NCBI GenBank assembly: GCA_002419385.1
Contig: DIFZ01000003.1
Location: 1-64,000 of the forward strand
Source: Geobacter sp. UBA5735
GTDB lineage: Bacteria > Desulfobacterota > Desulfuromonadia > Geobacterales > Geobacteraceae
Direction: 5' to 3'
Length of the DNA stretch: 64,000 nt
Below, piece by piece: positions 35,247-43,230 of the stretch. Made by a program: the position numbers and the translations under genes. A model generated the notes under the pieces. It was not told the origin of the DNA, did no database searches, and saw only the letters and a list, made by a program, of their open reading frames with translations. Position 1 is the stretch's first letter. Each line of letters opens with the position of its first letter.

Positions 35247-35320
35247 ATGCAGACCTCTCTTGTCATTGCAGTCGTGATGACGCGGTAGCGATTATCCGGC
35301 AGGACTGAGGTGAAAGCGGA

Positions 35321-35758
35321 CTATCCTGCTACCCTCTCGATCCTGTCGCCTTTCCTGATGGTGCCTCCCCGCAGGACTTTGACGAAAATCCCCTCGCGCG
35401 GCATGACGCAGTCGCCCGCCTGTTGGTAGATGGCGCAGCGAGAATGGCATTCCTTGCCGATCTGGGTGACTTCATGCAGCGTTTCCCCTATTTCAAGCCT
35501 GGTGCCGATAGGCAGAGCGGGAAGGTCTATCCCCTCAGTGGTGATATTCTCGGCAAAATCGCCTGAACTGACATCAAGTCCCTTTTCCTGCATCTTCCTT
35601 ATGCTTTCGATGGCGAGAAGGCTTATCTGCCGATGCCACTCACCCGCGTGCGCATCATCGACAATACCATGCCCTACCCGCACGACGACCTGACCGACCG
35701 GTTTCTTCCGCTCGCCCTTTTTTTCACTGACGCAGACATCGACTACTTTCCCTGACAT
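35321..35758 (-). CDS. MOSC-domain protein
   Basis: This 145-residue single MOSC domain has a conserved GHGIVDDAHAG start, the ISLLAIESI strand and the Cys-containing IGKECHSRC near residues 98-106 (the invariant Cys that binds sulfur for the cofactor). MOSC proteins handle sulfur for molybdenum or tungsten cofactors. Its neighbours moaA and a tungsten-type oxidoreductase support that role. It starts 25 bases after the moaA stop. Confidence 0.88.
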   Translation of the reverse strand: MSGKVVDVCVSEKKGERKKPVGQVVVRVGHGIVDDAHAGEWHRQISLLAIESIRKMQEKGLDVSSGDFAENITTEGIDLPALPIGTRLEIGETLHEVTQIGKECHSRCAIYQQAGDCVMPREGIFVKVLRGGTIRKGDRIERVAG

Positions 35759-35784
35759 ACGTACCTGCCCCTTTCATGAATAAT

Positions 35785-36762
35785 TCAGCCGCCGATCCTG
35801 GACATCGAAAAGGGCTTCCGTTCAGAGGCCTGCTCCACGATGATGTGCTTGCCGGGCTTTTCGCTGACAATCCTGCGCAAAATTTCCTGCAGGCCCTCCA
35901 TGTCGACTGCACGCAACAGCGGTTTGAGATCCACTTCCTTGTCGGAAAAAAGACAGGTCTTCGCCATGCCTTTGGAGGTTACCCTGATACGGTTGCATTC
36001 GCTGCAGAAATGGCAGGATAAAGGCGTTATGACACCTATCGTCCCGGCGGCTCCATTTATCTTGTAGTCCCGTGACGGCCCCGCCATTTCACCGCGCACA
36101 ACAGGCTGGAGAGAAAACCGTCCCTTGATGCGGGCAAGAATCTCCTCGCCCGATATGGAACGTGACTCCCAGCCGTCTTCCTTCGTTGTGGGCATATACT
36201 CGATAAAACGGACGGCAAACGGTTTGTCCAGGGTTAATGCAGCAAACTCGTTGATTTCGTCATCGTTGATTCCCCGCATGGCAACAGCATTGATCTTGAT
36301 CGGGAAACCGGCCTTCTCCGCAGCATTTATGCCCGCCATGACCCTGCGCAAGTCACCAACCCTGGTTATCTCCCTGAATCTGTCTTCCCGCAATGAATCC
36401 AGACTGATGTTGAGACGCTGCACTCCTGCCTCGCGAAGTGGTAACGCCAGCTCTTCAAGGAGAAATCCATTGGTGGTCAGAACAAGCTGCCGCAAGCCGG
36501 GAATCTTCGACAAGTCGGACAGGAACTGGACGATTCCGTTCCTGACCAGTGGTTCTCCACCGGTAACACGAATCTTTTCTATGCCGAGCGGTACAACCGA
36601 TCTGGCCAGCAGCATCAACTCTTCGTAACTGAGGATGTCATGATGGTCGACCTTGTCCACACCACCCTCCGGCATGCAGTAGATGCAGCGAAAATTGCAC
36701 CGGTCGGTCACCGAAAGTCGCAGGTAGTTGATTTTACGCCCATATGAGTCGATCAGCGCCAT
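35785..36762 (-). CDS. moaA: GTP 3',8-cyclase
   Basis: This 325-residue radical SAM enzyme carries out the first step of molybdopterin synthesis. The N-terminal cluster is C22-x3-C26-x2-C29 (DRCNFRCIYC), and the C-terminal cluster Cys are in CHFCSEC and a third Cys about 13 residues on (KTCLF). The chain ends Arg-Ile-Gly-Gly, the GG tail that MoaA needs for activity. The pterin serves both Mo and W enzymes, which fits the adjacent aldehyde oxidoreductase. I chose the ATG at 36762. Confidence 0.94.
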   Translation of the reverse strand: MALIDSYGRKINYLRLSVTDRCNFRCIYCMPEGGVDKVDHHDILSYEELMLLARSVVPLGIEKIRVTGGEPLVRNGIVQFLSDLSKIPGLRQLVLTTNGFLLEELALPLREAGVQRLNISLDSLREDRFREITRVGDLRRVMAGINAAEKAGFPIKINAVAMRGINDDEINEFAALTLDKPFAVRFIEYMPTTKEDGWESRSISGEEILARIKGRFSLQPVVRGEMAGPSRDYKINGAAGTIGVITPLSCHFCSECNRIRVTSKGMAKTCLFSDKEVDLKPLLRAVDMEGLQEILRRIVSEKPGKHIIVEQASERKPFSMSRIGG

Positions 36763-36922
36763 GGAACAACCTTTCTTCCGTTGAAGCACCTGCCAGATCC
36801 TAGTCTCCCAGTGCTTCACGGCATGTTCAAAACGACAGTTTCCTTGCTTGAGTGAAAGCGGGAACGGCTGTGGTACGGTCGTGCTTTCAACATACCATAA
36901 TGGCCAGACCAAGTCAGCAGAG

Positions 36923-36953
36923 AAAAAATGCGGGCACCCGTTTCCAGGTGCCC
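36923..36953 (-). terminator. Terminator downstream of the aldehyde oxidoreductase
   Basis: GGGCACC (36932-36938) pairs with GGTGCCC (36947-36953). On the minus strand the stem is followed by GCATTTTTT. It separates the oxidoreductase from moaA. Confidence 0.8.
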
Positions 36954-36993
36954 ACATTGGTACTGCACAAAACACAACCGCTCGTGCCGGAAA

Positions 36994-38730
36994 CTAGAAT
37001 TTCCAGAACTCGTCGATTTCCGCGTCGGAGAAATCCCATACCGCGTTGTGCGGCGGAATTTCTTCTTCGAAGAACTCGGGCAGACGGTCGTCTTTATTGG
37101 TCATGCCGGCAGCGAGGTTGAACTCGTGCTCTGTCTTGAGGACGTACTTGCCGAATTCCACAACGCCATTTGCATCCAGGTTGCAGCCATAGCGGGCATT
37201 GATCATTTCGTAAATGGCCGTGAAGCACTCGGGAATATCGAGAGCCGGGAAGGCCACGAAAATGCACAGACCACAGCTGTCGACAGCGGCGGTTGCGATC
37301 TGCAGGTTCCTGGAGAGTTCAACCTGACCTTCTTTGGAAAGAGGATCGACATAACCACCGACCTTCAGAATATTGGTGGCGATGGTGTAACCTGCGGTGT
37401 GGTCGGCACCCATGGTCGTGGTTGCGTAGGTGATGCCAATACCCTTGACCGAACGGGGGTCATAGGCAGGGATAGCCTGGTTCTTGACGACCGGGATCCT
37501 GGTCAGGCCATAGGTCTTGCCGACCGAACCGGCGCCGTTGCCCAGGATGCGGCCCAGCGGCGTTCCCTTGCGGATATCTTCGTCATAGAGTTTGTAGGCT
37601 GTTTTGCCGTCGCCCCAGGGAAGAATTCCGGCTTCCATCGCCACGCTCATGAGAACCGCGCCTTCGATGGAATCGATGCCGATGTCGTCCATGACCCAGT
37701 CACACCGGGCGATGTCGTCGAGATCGGAGATATTGCATGCGCAGCCGAATCCCCAGACGGTCTCATATTCGAAACCGGAGGTGATGTATTTGCCGTCTTT
37801 GTCCACATAGATCTGCGAACACTTGATGATACAACCGGCGTGGCAGCCATGGCTGGGTACGCCGCCCCTGGCGACGATCGTGTCGTGCAGCGTCTCGCCG
37901 CAGATGTTCTGGGGATGATCAACGGTCCCGAAACGGAAGTTCTTGGTGGGGAGGCCACCAGCTTCGTTGAGGATGTTGATAAGAACGTCTGTGCCGTAGG
38001 TCGGCAGGCCCTGGCCGGTTACGGGGTGGTCCAGCATGGCTTTGGCGAAGATGCGCGCCTGGGTCTTGAATTTTTCCGGATCGGCGATGGTTACGCCCGG
38101 ACCGTTGGTATCATCGATGGTGATGTACTTGACTTTCTTGGAGCCCATGACCGCGCCGCCGCCGCCACGGCCGTGGCTGCGGATGTTGCCGTCGGGGTCC
38201 TTCACGGAGATGTTTGCCGAAGCCATTCTGAATTCACCGGCAGGCCCGCACACGAGCATGCCGATTTTCTTGCCGAGACGCTCGCTCACGGTCTTGATGA
38301 GCTCATAGTTGCCCTTGCCGTTACCGACAAACTCCATGTCTTCCTTGATGGTTACGCCGTCGTTAGTGATGTGGATGCTGTACCACTTGTCTTCCTTCGG
38401 CATCCCTTCGATAATGAGCGCCTTGATGCCAAGTCTTTCCAGGTTCTGTGCAGCGGTTCCGCCGGCGTTGCTCTCCTTGATGCCGCCGGTGAGGGGGCTC
38501 TTGAAGCCTGCCGAAAGACGGCCGGAGTTGGCTGCCGCAGTGGCGGTCAACAGGCCGGGAGCAAAAACCAGCTTGTTGTATTTGCCCAGCGCATCACAGG
38601 TGGGCGGAACTTCTTTCGCCACGACCGTGGAAGTAAGCGCGCGTCCGCCGAGCGCTGCCCATTCGCTCGGTACGGACTCGGTGCTCGTGGTAAGGGTTGT
38701 CATGTTGATGCGGATAATCTTGTCTCCCAT
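36994..38730 (-). CDS. Tungsten-type aldehyde:ferredoxin oxidoreductase
   Basis: This 578-residue AOR-family protein has an N-terminal domain of about 200 residues (GGRALTSTVVAKE, then an N-S-GRLSAGFKSPLTGG segment). Three cluster Cys in CHAGCIIKC lie near residues 296-304, with a fourth Cys pair in SCGLC near 486-489. Members bind a bis-pterin W centre and a 4Fe-4S cluster and oxidise aldehydes to acids with ferredoxin. GGAGG lies five bases before ATG 38730. Its neighbours are an alcohol dehydrogenase upstream and moaA and MOSC downstream. Confidence 0.93.
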   Translation of the reverse strand: MGDKIIRINMTTLTTSTESVPSEWAALGGRALTSTVVAKEVPPTCDALGKYNKLVFAPGLLTATAAANSGRLSAGFKSPLTGGIKESNAGGTAAQNLERLGIKALIIEGMPKEDKWYSIHITNDGVTIKEDMEFVGNGKGNYELIKTVSERLGKKIGMLVCGPAGEFRMASANISVKDPDGNIRSHGRGGGGAVMGSKKVKYITIDDTNGPGVTIADPEKFKTQARIFAKAMLDHPVTGQGLPTYGTDVLINILNEAGGLPTKNFRFGTVDHPQNICGETLHDTIVARGGVPSHGCHAGCIIKCSQIYVDKDGKYITSGFEYETVWGFGCACNISDLDDIARCDWVMDDIGIDSIEGAVLMSVAMEAGILPWGDGKTAYKLYDEDIRKGTPLGRILGNGAGSVGKTYGLTRIPVVKNQAIPAYDPRSVKGIGITYATTTMGADHTAGYTIATNILKVGGYVDPLSKEGQVELSRNLQIATAAVDSCGLCIFVAFPALDIPECFTAIYEMINARYGCNLDANGVVEFGKYVLKTEHEFNLAAGMTNKDDRLPEFFEEEIPPHNAVWDFSDAEIDEFWKF

Positions 38731-38833
38731 ACTTTCCTCCATTCCCATTCTTTTTCATTATTTTTACAGCTGCCCGGGTGTTTCATATGAAAAAAACATA
38801 CCACAAGTGAAAAAAAAATGAAATCTCTATTAC

Positions 38834-38849
38834 TTGGAACGCCTTCCAA
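38834..38849. promoter_or_regulatory. 16-base palindrome upstream of the aldehyde oxidoreductase
   Basis: TTGGAA-CGCC-TTCCAA lies about 104 bases upstream of the start codon. It could be an operator or part of the mRNA leader. Confidence 0.4.
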
Positions 38850-39058
38850 TTTCTGCGGAGAGGTCAAATCGCCGTAAAGCCGCAATTTATCTGTTTGCAT
38901 GAGACCCGGCCGTCCAGGGTTGGATGTCCTCATACATTCATTGTTGTCGTTTTCGTAATAGAACAACAGAAATAATGATGTGCCAAAGCATGACAAAAGC
39001 CGGACACAATAACACAGCGTTCTGATTTAGGACATATGTGTCATACGCCGCTTCATCA

Positions 39059-39130
39059 TGCCGTTCGACCCCCCTGGGTGGGGGCGTTTCGAGGCAAACT
39101 GAAGTTGCAGCGCCGGGACAGAGCCCGGCA
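39059..39130. ncRNA. Candidate structured RNA between adh and aor (strand unresolved)
   Basis: TGCCG (39059-39063) can pair with CGGCA (39126-39130), enclosing CCCCCC/GGGGG (39069-39084), GGCAAAC/GTTGC (about 39093-39108) and GCCGGG/CCCGGC (39112-39129, alternative to the outer pair). On the plus strand it is followed by the hairpin with T5 at 39171-39197. On the minus strand it would be part of the oxidoreductase leader. I do not recognise a known riboswitch. Confidence 0.35.
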
Positions 39131-39170
39131 GGCGAGATACTTCTCATGGAGCAGGGGGGATACAAAAGCA

Positions 39171-39197
39171 GGGGGGTGGAAAACCACCCCCCTTTTT
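39171..39197. terminator. Strong hairpin terminator after the alcohol dehydrogenase
   Basis: GGGGGGTGG and CCACCCCCC form a nine-pair stem with an AAAA loop. The T5 tract lies on the plus-strand side; on the minus strand only TGCTTTTG follows. It may end the alcohol dehydrogenase mRNA or a plus-strand RNA. Confidence 0.75.
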
Positions 39198-39217
39198 GTT
39201 ACTGAACTTTCGTTCGA

Positions 39218-40384
39218 TTACATTGCATTCTTGTAGATGTCGATAACCTGCTCAAGCGTAGCGGTACGCGGATTCATGAGCTGGCAGACGTCTTTCTTCG
39301 CGTTTTCGGCCATGACCTTCAGGTCGGCTTCTTTCACGCCGAGAACGGTAAGGTTCGGCGGGATGCCGATGGCAGCGGACAGCTTCTTGATCGCGTCAAT
39401 AGCTTTCTGAGCTGCTTCCATGGGTGCCAGACCGTCGATGTTCTCACCCATTGCCTTGGCAACGTCGGCAAGACGCTCTTTGGCAGCGATCAGGTTGTAC
39501 TGCTCAACGTGCGGCAGCAGAATGGCGTTGCAAACGCCGTGCGGCAGGTTGTAGAAGCCGCCCAGCTGGTGAGCCATCGCGTGTACGTAGCCCAGGCCTG
39601 CGTTGTTGAATGCCATACCGGCGAGGAACTCAGCCCATGCCATATCGTCACGTGCCTGGAGGTCGGAACCCAGGGCAACGGCGCGGGACAGAGACTTGGC
39701 GATCAGTTCGATGGCCTTGATGGCGCATGCGTCGGTGATCGGCTCAGCGATGGTGGAAACATATGCCTCAACAGCGTGGGTAAGTGCGTCCATACCGGTT
39801 GCTGCGGTCAGTGCGGGCGGTTTGCCGAGCATGAGGACCGGGTCGACGATACATACCTGTGCGGTTACACGCCAGTCAACGATAGCCATTTTGACGTGGG
39901 TATCGGTGTTGGTGATGATGCAGAAACGGGTCATTTCAGAAGCGGTACCCGCGGTGGTGTTGATGGAGATGTAAGGAACGAATTTACCGGTGGAAACATC
40001 GAGACCTTCGAAGTCACGGATGTCTTTGCCGGGGTTGGACATCATGAGGCCGATACCCTTGCCGCAGTCATGGGAGGAACCGCCGCCCAGGGAGATCAGG
40101 GAGTCGCAGCCGTTGTCTTTCCATACTTTTACGCCGTCACGAACGTTAATATCGGTAGGATTGGGCTCGGCGCCAGAGTAAAGAACATAATCAACACCTT
40201 CGGCCTTCAGGTAGCCACCGATAATATCGGCAACGCCCAACTTGGCAAGACCGGCGTCGGTTACCAGCAGAGCTTTTTTGAAACCGAGGGATTTGGCTTT
40301 CGGGCCGGCTTCCTTAGAACAACCAACACCAAGAATGCTAATCGTAGGAATAAAGAAATAGAAACTTTGTTCTGCTAATGCCAT
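39218..40384 (-). CDS. Iron-containing alcohol dehydrogenase
   Basis: This is a 388-residue group III alcohol dehydrogenase. The NAD-binding SLGGGSSHDCGKGIG is near residues 96-110 and NTTAGTASEMT near 141-151. Metal-binding Asp/His fall in DALTHAVEAYVS (near 200), HAMAHQLGG (near 268) and LPHGVCNA (near 281). It should oxidise ethanol or another primary alcohol to the aldehyde, the substrate of the downstream oxidoreductase. GGAGG sits eight bases before the ATG. A sigma-54 promoter lies at 40560-40575. Confidence 0.95.
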   Translation of the reverse strand: MALAEQSFYFFIPTISILGVGCSKEAGPKAKSLGFKKALLVTDAGLAKLGVADIIGGYLKAEGVDYVLYSGAEPNPTDINVRDGVKVWKDNGCDSLISLGGGSSHDCGKGIGLMMSNPGKDIRDFEGLDVSTGKFVPYISINTTAGTASEMTRFCIITNTDTHVKMAIVDWRVTAQVCIVDPVLMLGKPPALTAATGMDALTHAVEAYVSTIAEPITDACAIKAIELIAKSLSRAVALGSDLQARDDMAWAEFLAGMAFNNAGLGYVHAMAHQLGGFYNLPHGVCNAILLPHVEQYNLIAAKERLADVAKAMGENIDGLAPMEAAQKAIDAIKKLSAAIGIPPNLTVLGVKEADLKVMAENAKKDVCQLMNPRTATLEQVIDIYKNAM

Positions 40385-41002
40385 TTGTCAATCCTCCATA
40401 TTTTATTTTTTTCCATCATAACACATGCGGGCGTATGCCCATTTCTTGCTGCTACTGCAGAAGCCTGTACTTGGTTGGACCAAAACAGATGTGCCTTCTT
40501 CTGCCACCACCCCCTCTCCTGGCGAAATGTAGCTTGCAATAAACAATTGTTTTACTTACTGCAATTGCGGTGCCACTTGTCAGGCAATTTATGATTTCAA
40601 GCAATTACCTGAATTATGGAAGAAAACTTCTTCGGTGCTTTCCGAGCCCCCGGCAACTGCAATCCATTTTGGAACATCGCGTTTGATTATAGAGCACTGG
40701 GTTGGGAAAGCGAACAATTGAACGGACTTTTCTATGGTACTCCGGAATCGGATCATGTCAAGGAAGCACAGCACTTTTTCTCACTGCCGGGCAGAGCAGG
40801 CCGTATTCGTTGTGTGAGGTGAACTTAGCACAGGGAGGATGACGAGAGGGCAGCGATGGTTACAGGTGGGTTTACGGTGGAATCCGGAACCCAGCAGATG
40901 GAATGGAACGATCTCCGGTCCGGAAAAGGGGATTTTCGTCCTGGAATGGAAAGCAGGCGGATGACACAGCCAGGACGTAAAAAGACCGCTTCCGGATGGA
41001 AA
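40385..41002. other. Intergenic region between the sigma-54 activator and the alcohol dehydrogenase
   Basis: This is 618 bases holding the alcohol dehydrogenase leader of about 165 bases (with a 13-base palindrome TTGGT-TGG-ACCAA at 40471-40483), the -24/-12 promoter, an upstream stretch where activator sites would be expected, and repeat copy B. A 68-codon open frame at 40616-40822 has no supporting features. I found no second gene. Confidence 0.6.
40560..40575 (-). promoter_or_regulatory. Sigma-54 (-24/-12) promoter of the alcohol dehydrogenase
   Basis: Read on the minus strand this is TGGCAC-CGCAA-TTGCA, which matches the -24/-12 consensus, with exactly ten bases between GG and GC. It lies about 176 bases before the start codon. 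The next gene upstream encodes a sigma-54 activator. Confidence 0.9.
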
Positions 41003-41003
41003 C
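40910..41003. repeat. Stop-adjacent fold-back repeat, copy B (about 94 bp)
   Basis: The right end reads CTTCCGGATGGAAAC and runs into the TAG of the sigma-54 activator. The left end (ATCTCCGGTCCGGAAAA) is a diverged inverted copy. Inner segments GGATTTTCGTCCTGG and GACACAGCCAGGACG match copy A, but the central loop is shorter. Confidence 0.78.
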
Positions 41004-42949
41004 TATTTGATGTCGTACTCTTTTATTTTGCGATAGAGGGTGTTTCTTCCCACACCCAGCTTGGCGGATACCTTAAGGATATTACCCTTGTACAAGTTGA
41101 GCGCATGGATGATGGCATCCTTTTCTATGTCCTTGAGAGACTTGACCTCGGATACCCGCTCTTCCATCCTTCCGGGGAGGGGGCTGTCAAAAAGGAGCAG
41201 ATCAGGGGTGAGGACGCCGCCATCCTGGAGCATGTTGAGCGCCCGCTCGATGGCGTTCTCCAGCTCGCGGATATTGCCGGGCCAGTTGTAGGTCTTGAGC
41301 CGGTCCGTGAAATCGTCGGAAAAGGAGATGTTTTTCCGGCCGAGCTTGAGGGACAGCTTGCTGACAAAATGAACGTTCAGGAGCGGGAGGTCATCCATCC
41401 TCTCCCGCAGCGAAGCGATGTTGATGGTAATGACATTCAGCCGGTAGTACAGGTCTTTTCGGAAATTACCCTTGTGCACTTCTTCCTTGAGATCCTTGTG
41501 GGTTGCCGCAACAATCCGGATATCAACGGAAATCTCTCCTGAAGACCCGATTCGAGAGAGCTTTTTCTCCTGGATCACGCGCAGCAGCTTGACCTGTGTG
41601 TAGAGCGGAATGTCGCCGATTTCGTCCAGGAAAATGGTGCCGCCGTTGGCCAGCTCGAACTTGCCGATCTGGCCGCCTTTCTTGGAACCGGTAAACGAGC
41701 CTTCCTCGTAGCCGAAGAGCTCGCTCTCGATGAGGGTATCCGGCAAGGCCGCGCAGTTTATGGCAATGAACGGCCGGTCCTTGCGCGCGCTGCCATTGTG
41801 TATGGCCTGGGCGAACAGCTCCTTGCCCGTTCCGCTCTCGCCGGTCAACAGCACCGTCGAGGGGCTGCCGGCCGCGATGCGCGCCCATTTTTTGGCAACG
41901 AGCATCGTCTCGCTTTCACCGATGATGTCGTCGAAGACGTATTTCGCGGTCAGCGAACCGGCCCGTCTGCCAGCCTGCTTTTCTTTGTGCACTTTGAGGA
42001 TCGACAGTACGCCGATGACGCGTCCGGTGTCGTCGCGCAACGGTGAAACGGTCTGGCTGACCTTCTTGCCCGTCTCCTCGATAACCATCTCCTGGTCCCG
42101 GTAATCTACCCCGGTAGCCAGAACCTGCAGAATTGAAGCGGGCTTCCTGATAACGCTGCCGATATGCTTGCCGATGGCATAGCGCGGGTCTGCGCCGATC
42201 AGCTTGGCGGCAAACGAGTTGAGCTGGGTAACCGTGCCGTTGCTGTCACAGGAAATAACACCGTCGGACACCGCTTCGAGAAGCATGTTGGTGAACTTGT
42301 ACGAAACGTAAAGCTTGCTGGTGGTCTTGTGCAAACGCAACTGGTTCTCGATCGCGCTGACCGCGGCAACAACGATGCTGAGAGTATTGGCATTGAACGA
42401 CTTGTAGTCGCCGGTGATATCAAGCACGCCCACCATCGCCCCTTCGGGATCGAAGATCGGCGAAGCGGCGCTGGCAAGGAAATGATGAGGCTGGCAGAAA
42501 TGCTCCCGGGCAAAGATCTGCAGCGGTTTTTTTTCCACGATGGCGGTGCCGATGGCGTTCGTCCCCTTGTGCGGCTCCGACCATTCGCCGCCGGGGCAGA
42601 GCTGCACCTGGCGCATCTTCTTCACTATCTCGGGATCGCCGATGACTTCGAGAACATAGCCATTGCTGTCAGCGAGGACGATCTGGTAACCCGTACCCTT
42701 CACGAAACCGTAAAGATTATGTATGAAAGGACGGGCGATTTTTATGAGGTGCTGGGAAGACTGGAGTTTTTCCTTCAGCTCGTTCCCCTTGATTTCACCG
42801 GTTGACTGGCCGTACGGGTCGACCTTGAGGTTTCTGCAGCGCTGCCAGGAGTGGGCCACTTCGGGGCGGATCTTGTGTATGTCCAGGACATCGTTGGCAA
42901 TGTAGCGGTTCCAGGCTTCTTCGATCAAATAGATAATCTGAGCTGTCAT
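41003..42949 (-). CDS. AcoR-type sigma-54-dependent transcriptional activator
   Basis: This 648-residue regulator has a GAF-type sensor (about residues 60-210), a PAS domain (about 225-325), an AAA+ domain with Walker A GESGTGKE (369-376), Walker B region GGTIFLDEIGD, and a C-terminal Fis-type helix-turn-helix (VSAKLGVGRNTLYRKIKE). The sigma-54-contact loop reads GSFTGS (417-422) instead of GAFTGA. Relatives activate acetoin or alcohol catabolic genes. It is encoded just upstream of, and in the same direction as, the alcohol dehydrogenase that carries a -24/-12 promoter. I chose ATG 42949 because AAGGAG precedes it. Confidence 0.93.
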   Translation of the reverse strand: MTAQIIYLIEEAWNRYIANDVLDIHKIRPEVAHSWQRCRNLKVDPYGQSTGEIKGNELKEKLQSSQHLIKIARPFIHNLYGFVKGTGYQIVLADSNGYVLEVIGDPEIVKKMRQVQLCPGGEWSEPHKGTNAIGTAIVEKKPLQIFAREHFCQPHHFLASAASPIFDPEGAMVGVLDITGDYKSFNANTLSIVVAAVSAIENQLRLHKTTSKLYVSYKFTNMLLEAVSDGVISCDSNGTVTQLNSFAAKLIGADPRYAIGKHIGSVIRKPASILQVLATGVDYRDQEMVIEETGKKVSQTVSPLRDDTGRVIGVLSILKVHKEKQAGRRAGSLTAKYVFDDIIGESETMLVAKKWARIAAGSPSTVLLTGESGTGKELFAQAIHNGSARKDRPFIAINCAALPDTLIESELFGYEEGSFTGSKKGGQIGKFELANGGTIFLDEIGDIPLYTQVKLLRVIQEKKLSRIGSSGEISVDIRIVAATHKDLKEEVHKGNFRKDLYYRLNVITINIASLRERMDDLPLLNVHFVSKLSLKLGRKNISFSDDFTDRLKTYNWPGNIRELENAIERALNMLQDGGVLTPDLLLFDSPLPGRMEERVSEVKSLKDIEKDAIIHALNLYKGNILKVSAKLGVGRNTLYRKIKEYDIK

Positions 42950-43097
42950 CAAAGTAACTCCTTGAATGGCCAACGGTCACAACGAAGCTCATATGACGGG
43001 CCTTGACGAACCCGTGCCAACGGTCGCTCTTCCGGAGGAGAAGCAGACTGTTTATAAAAACCCCGCATCGGGATCATGGAGAAGCCTACGGAATAGT

Positions 43098-43111
43098 TAG
43101 TGTATACACTA
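43098..43111. promoter_or_regulatory. 14-base perfect palindrome upstream of the activator gene
   Basis: TAGTGTATACACTA is a perfect palindrome about 150 bases upstream of the activator start. It looks like a dimeric repressor site; the binding protein is unknown. Confidence 0.5.
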
Positions 43112-43181
43112 CTTCACGGTAAATATCCAGTACAATTTTCAATGATTTACAGCGTAACACCGGCAGGGGTCGAAAACGGAG

Positions 43182-43211
43182 AAAAAAGAACCCCGCCTGG
43201 CGGCGGGGTTC
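43182..43211 (-). terminator. Terminator of the lipoprotein gene
   Basis: On the minus strand GAACCCCGCC and GGCGGGGTTC form a stem followed by TTTTTT, 19 bases after the stop codon. Confidence 0.9.
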
Positions 43212-43230
43212 CGGAGAGAATGGCGTGAAA

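Larger units (their letters stand above)
38731..39217. other. Intergenic region between alcohol dehydrogenase and aldehyde oxidoreductase
   Basis: This is 487 bases with no gene that I can support. It holds, from left to right, the oxidoreductase ribosome binding site, a 16-base palindrome (38834-38849), an AT-rich stretch, a strongly structured GC-rich block (39059-39130) and a terminator (39171-39197). I looked for a minus-strand -24/-12 promoter for the oxidoreductase and found none with correct spacing. Confidence 0.6.

Noticed and set aside
38731..39217. A second sigma-54 promoter for the aldehyde oxidoreductase
   Set aside because: TGGCAC occurs on the minus strand near 38980-38985, but no GC lies at the required ten-base spacing.
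40616..40822. A 68-codon plus-strand frame upstream of the alcohol dehydrogenase promoter
   Set aside because: There is no ribosome binding site, no recognisable motif, and it overlaps the expected activator-binding region.
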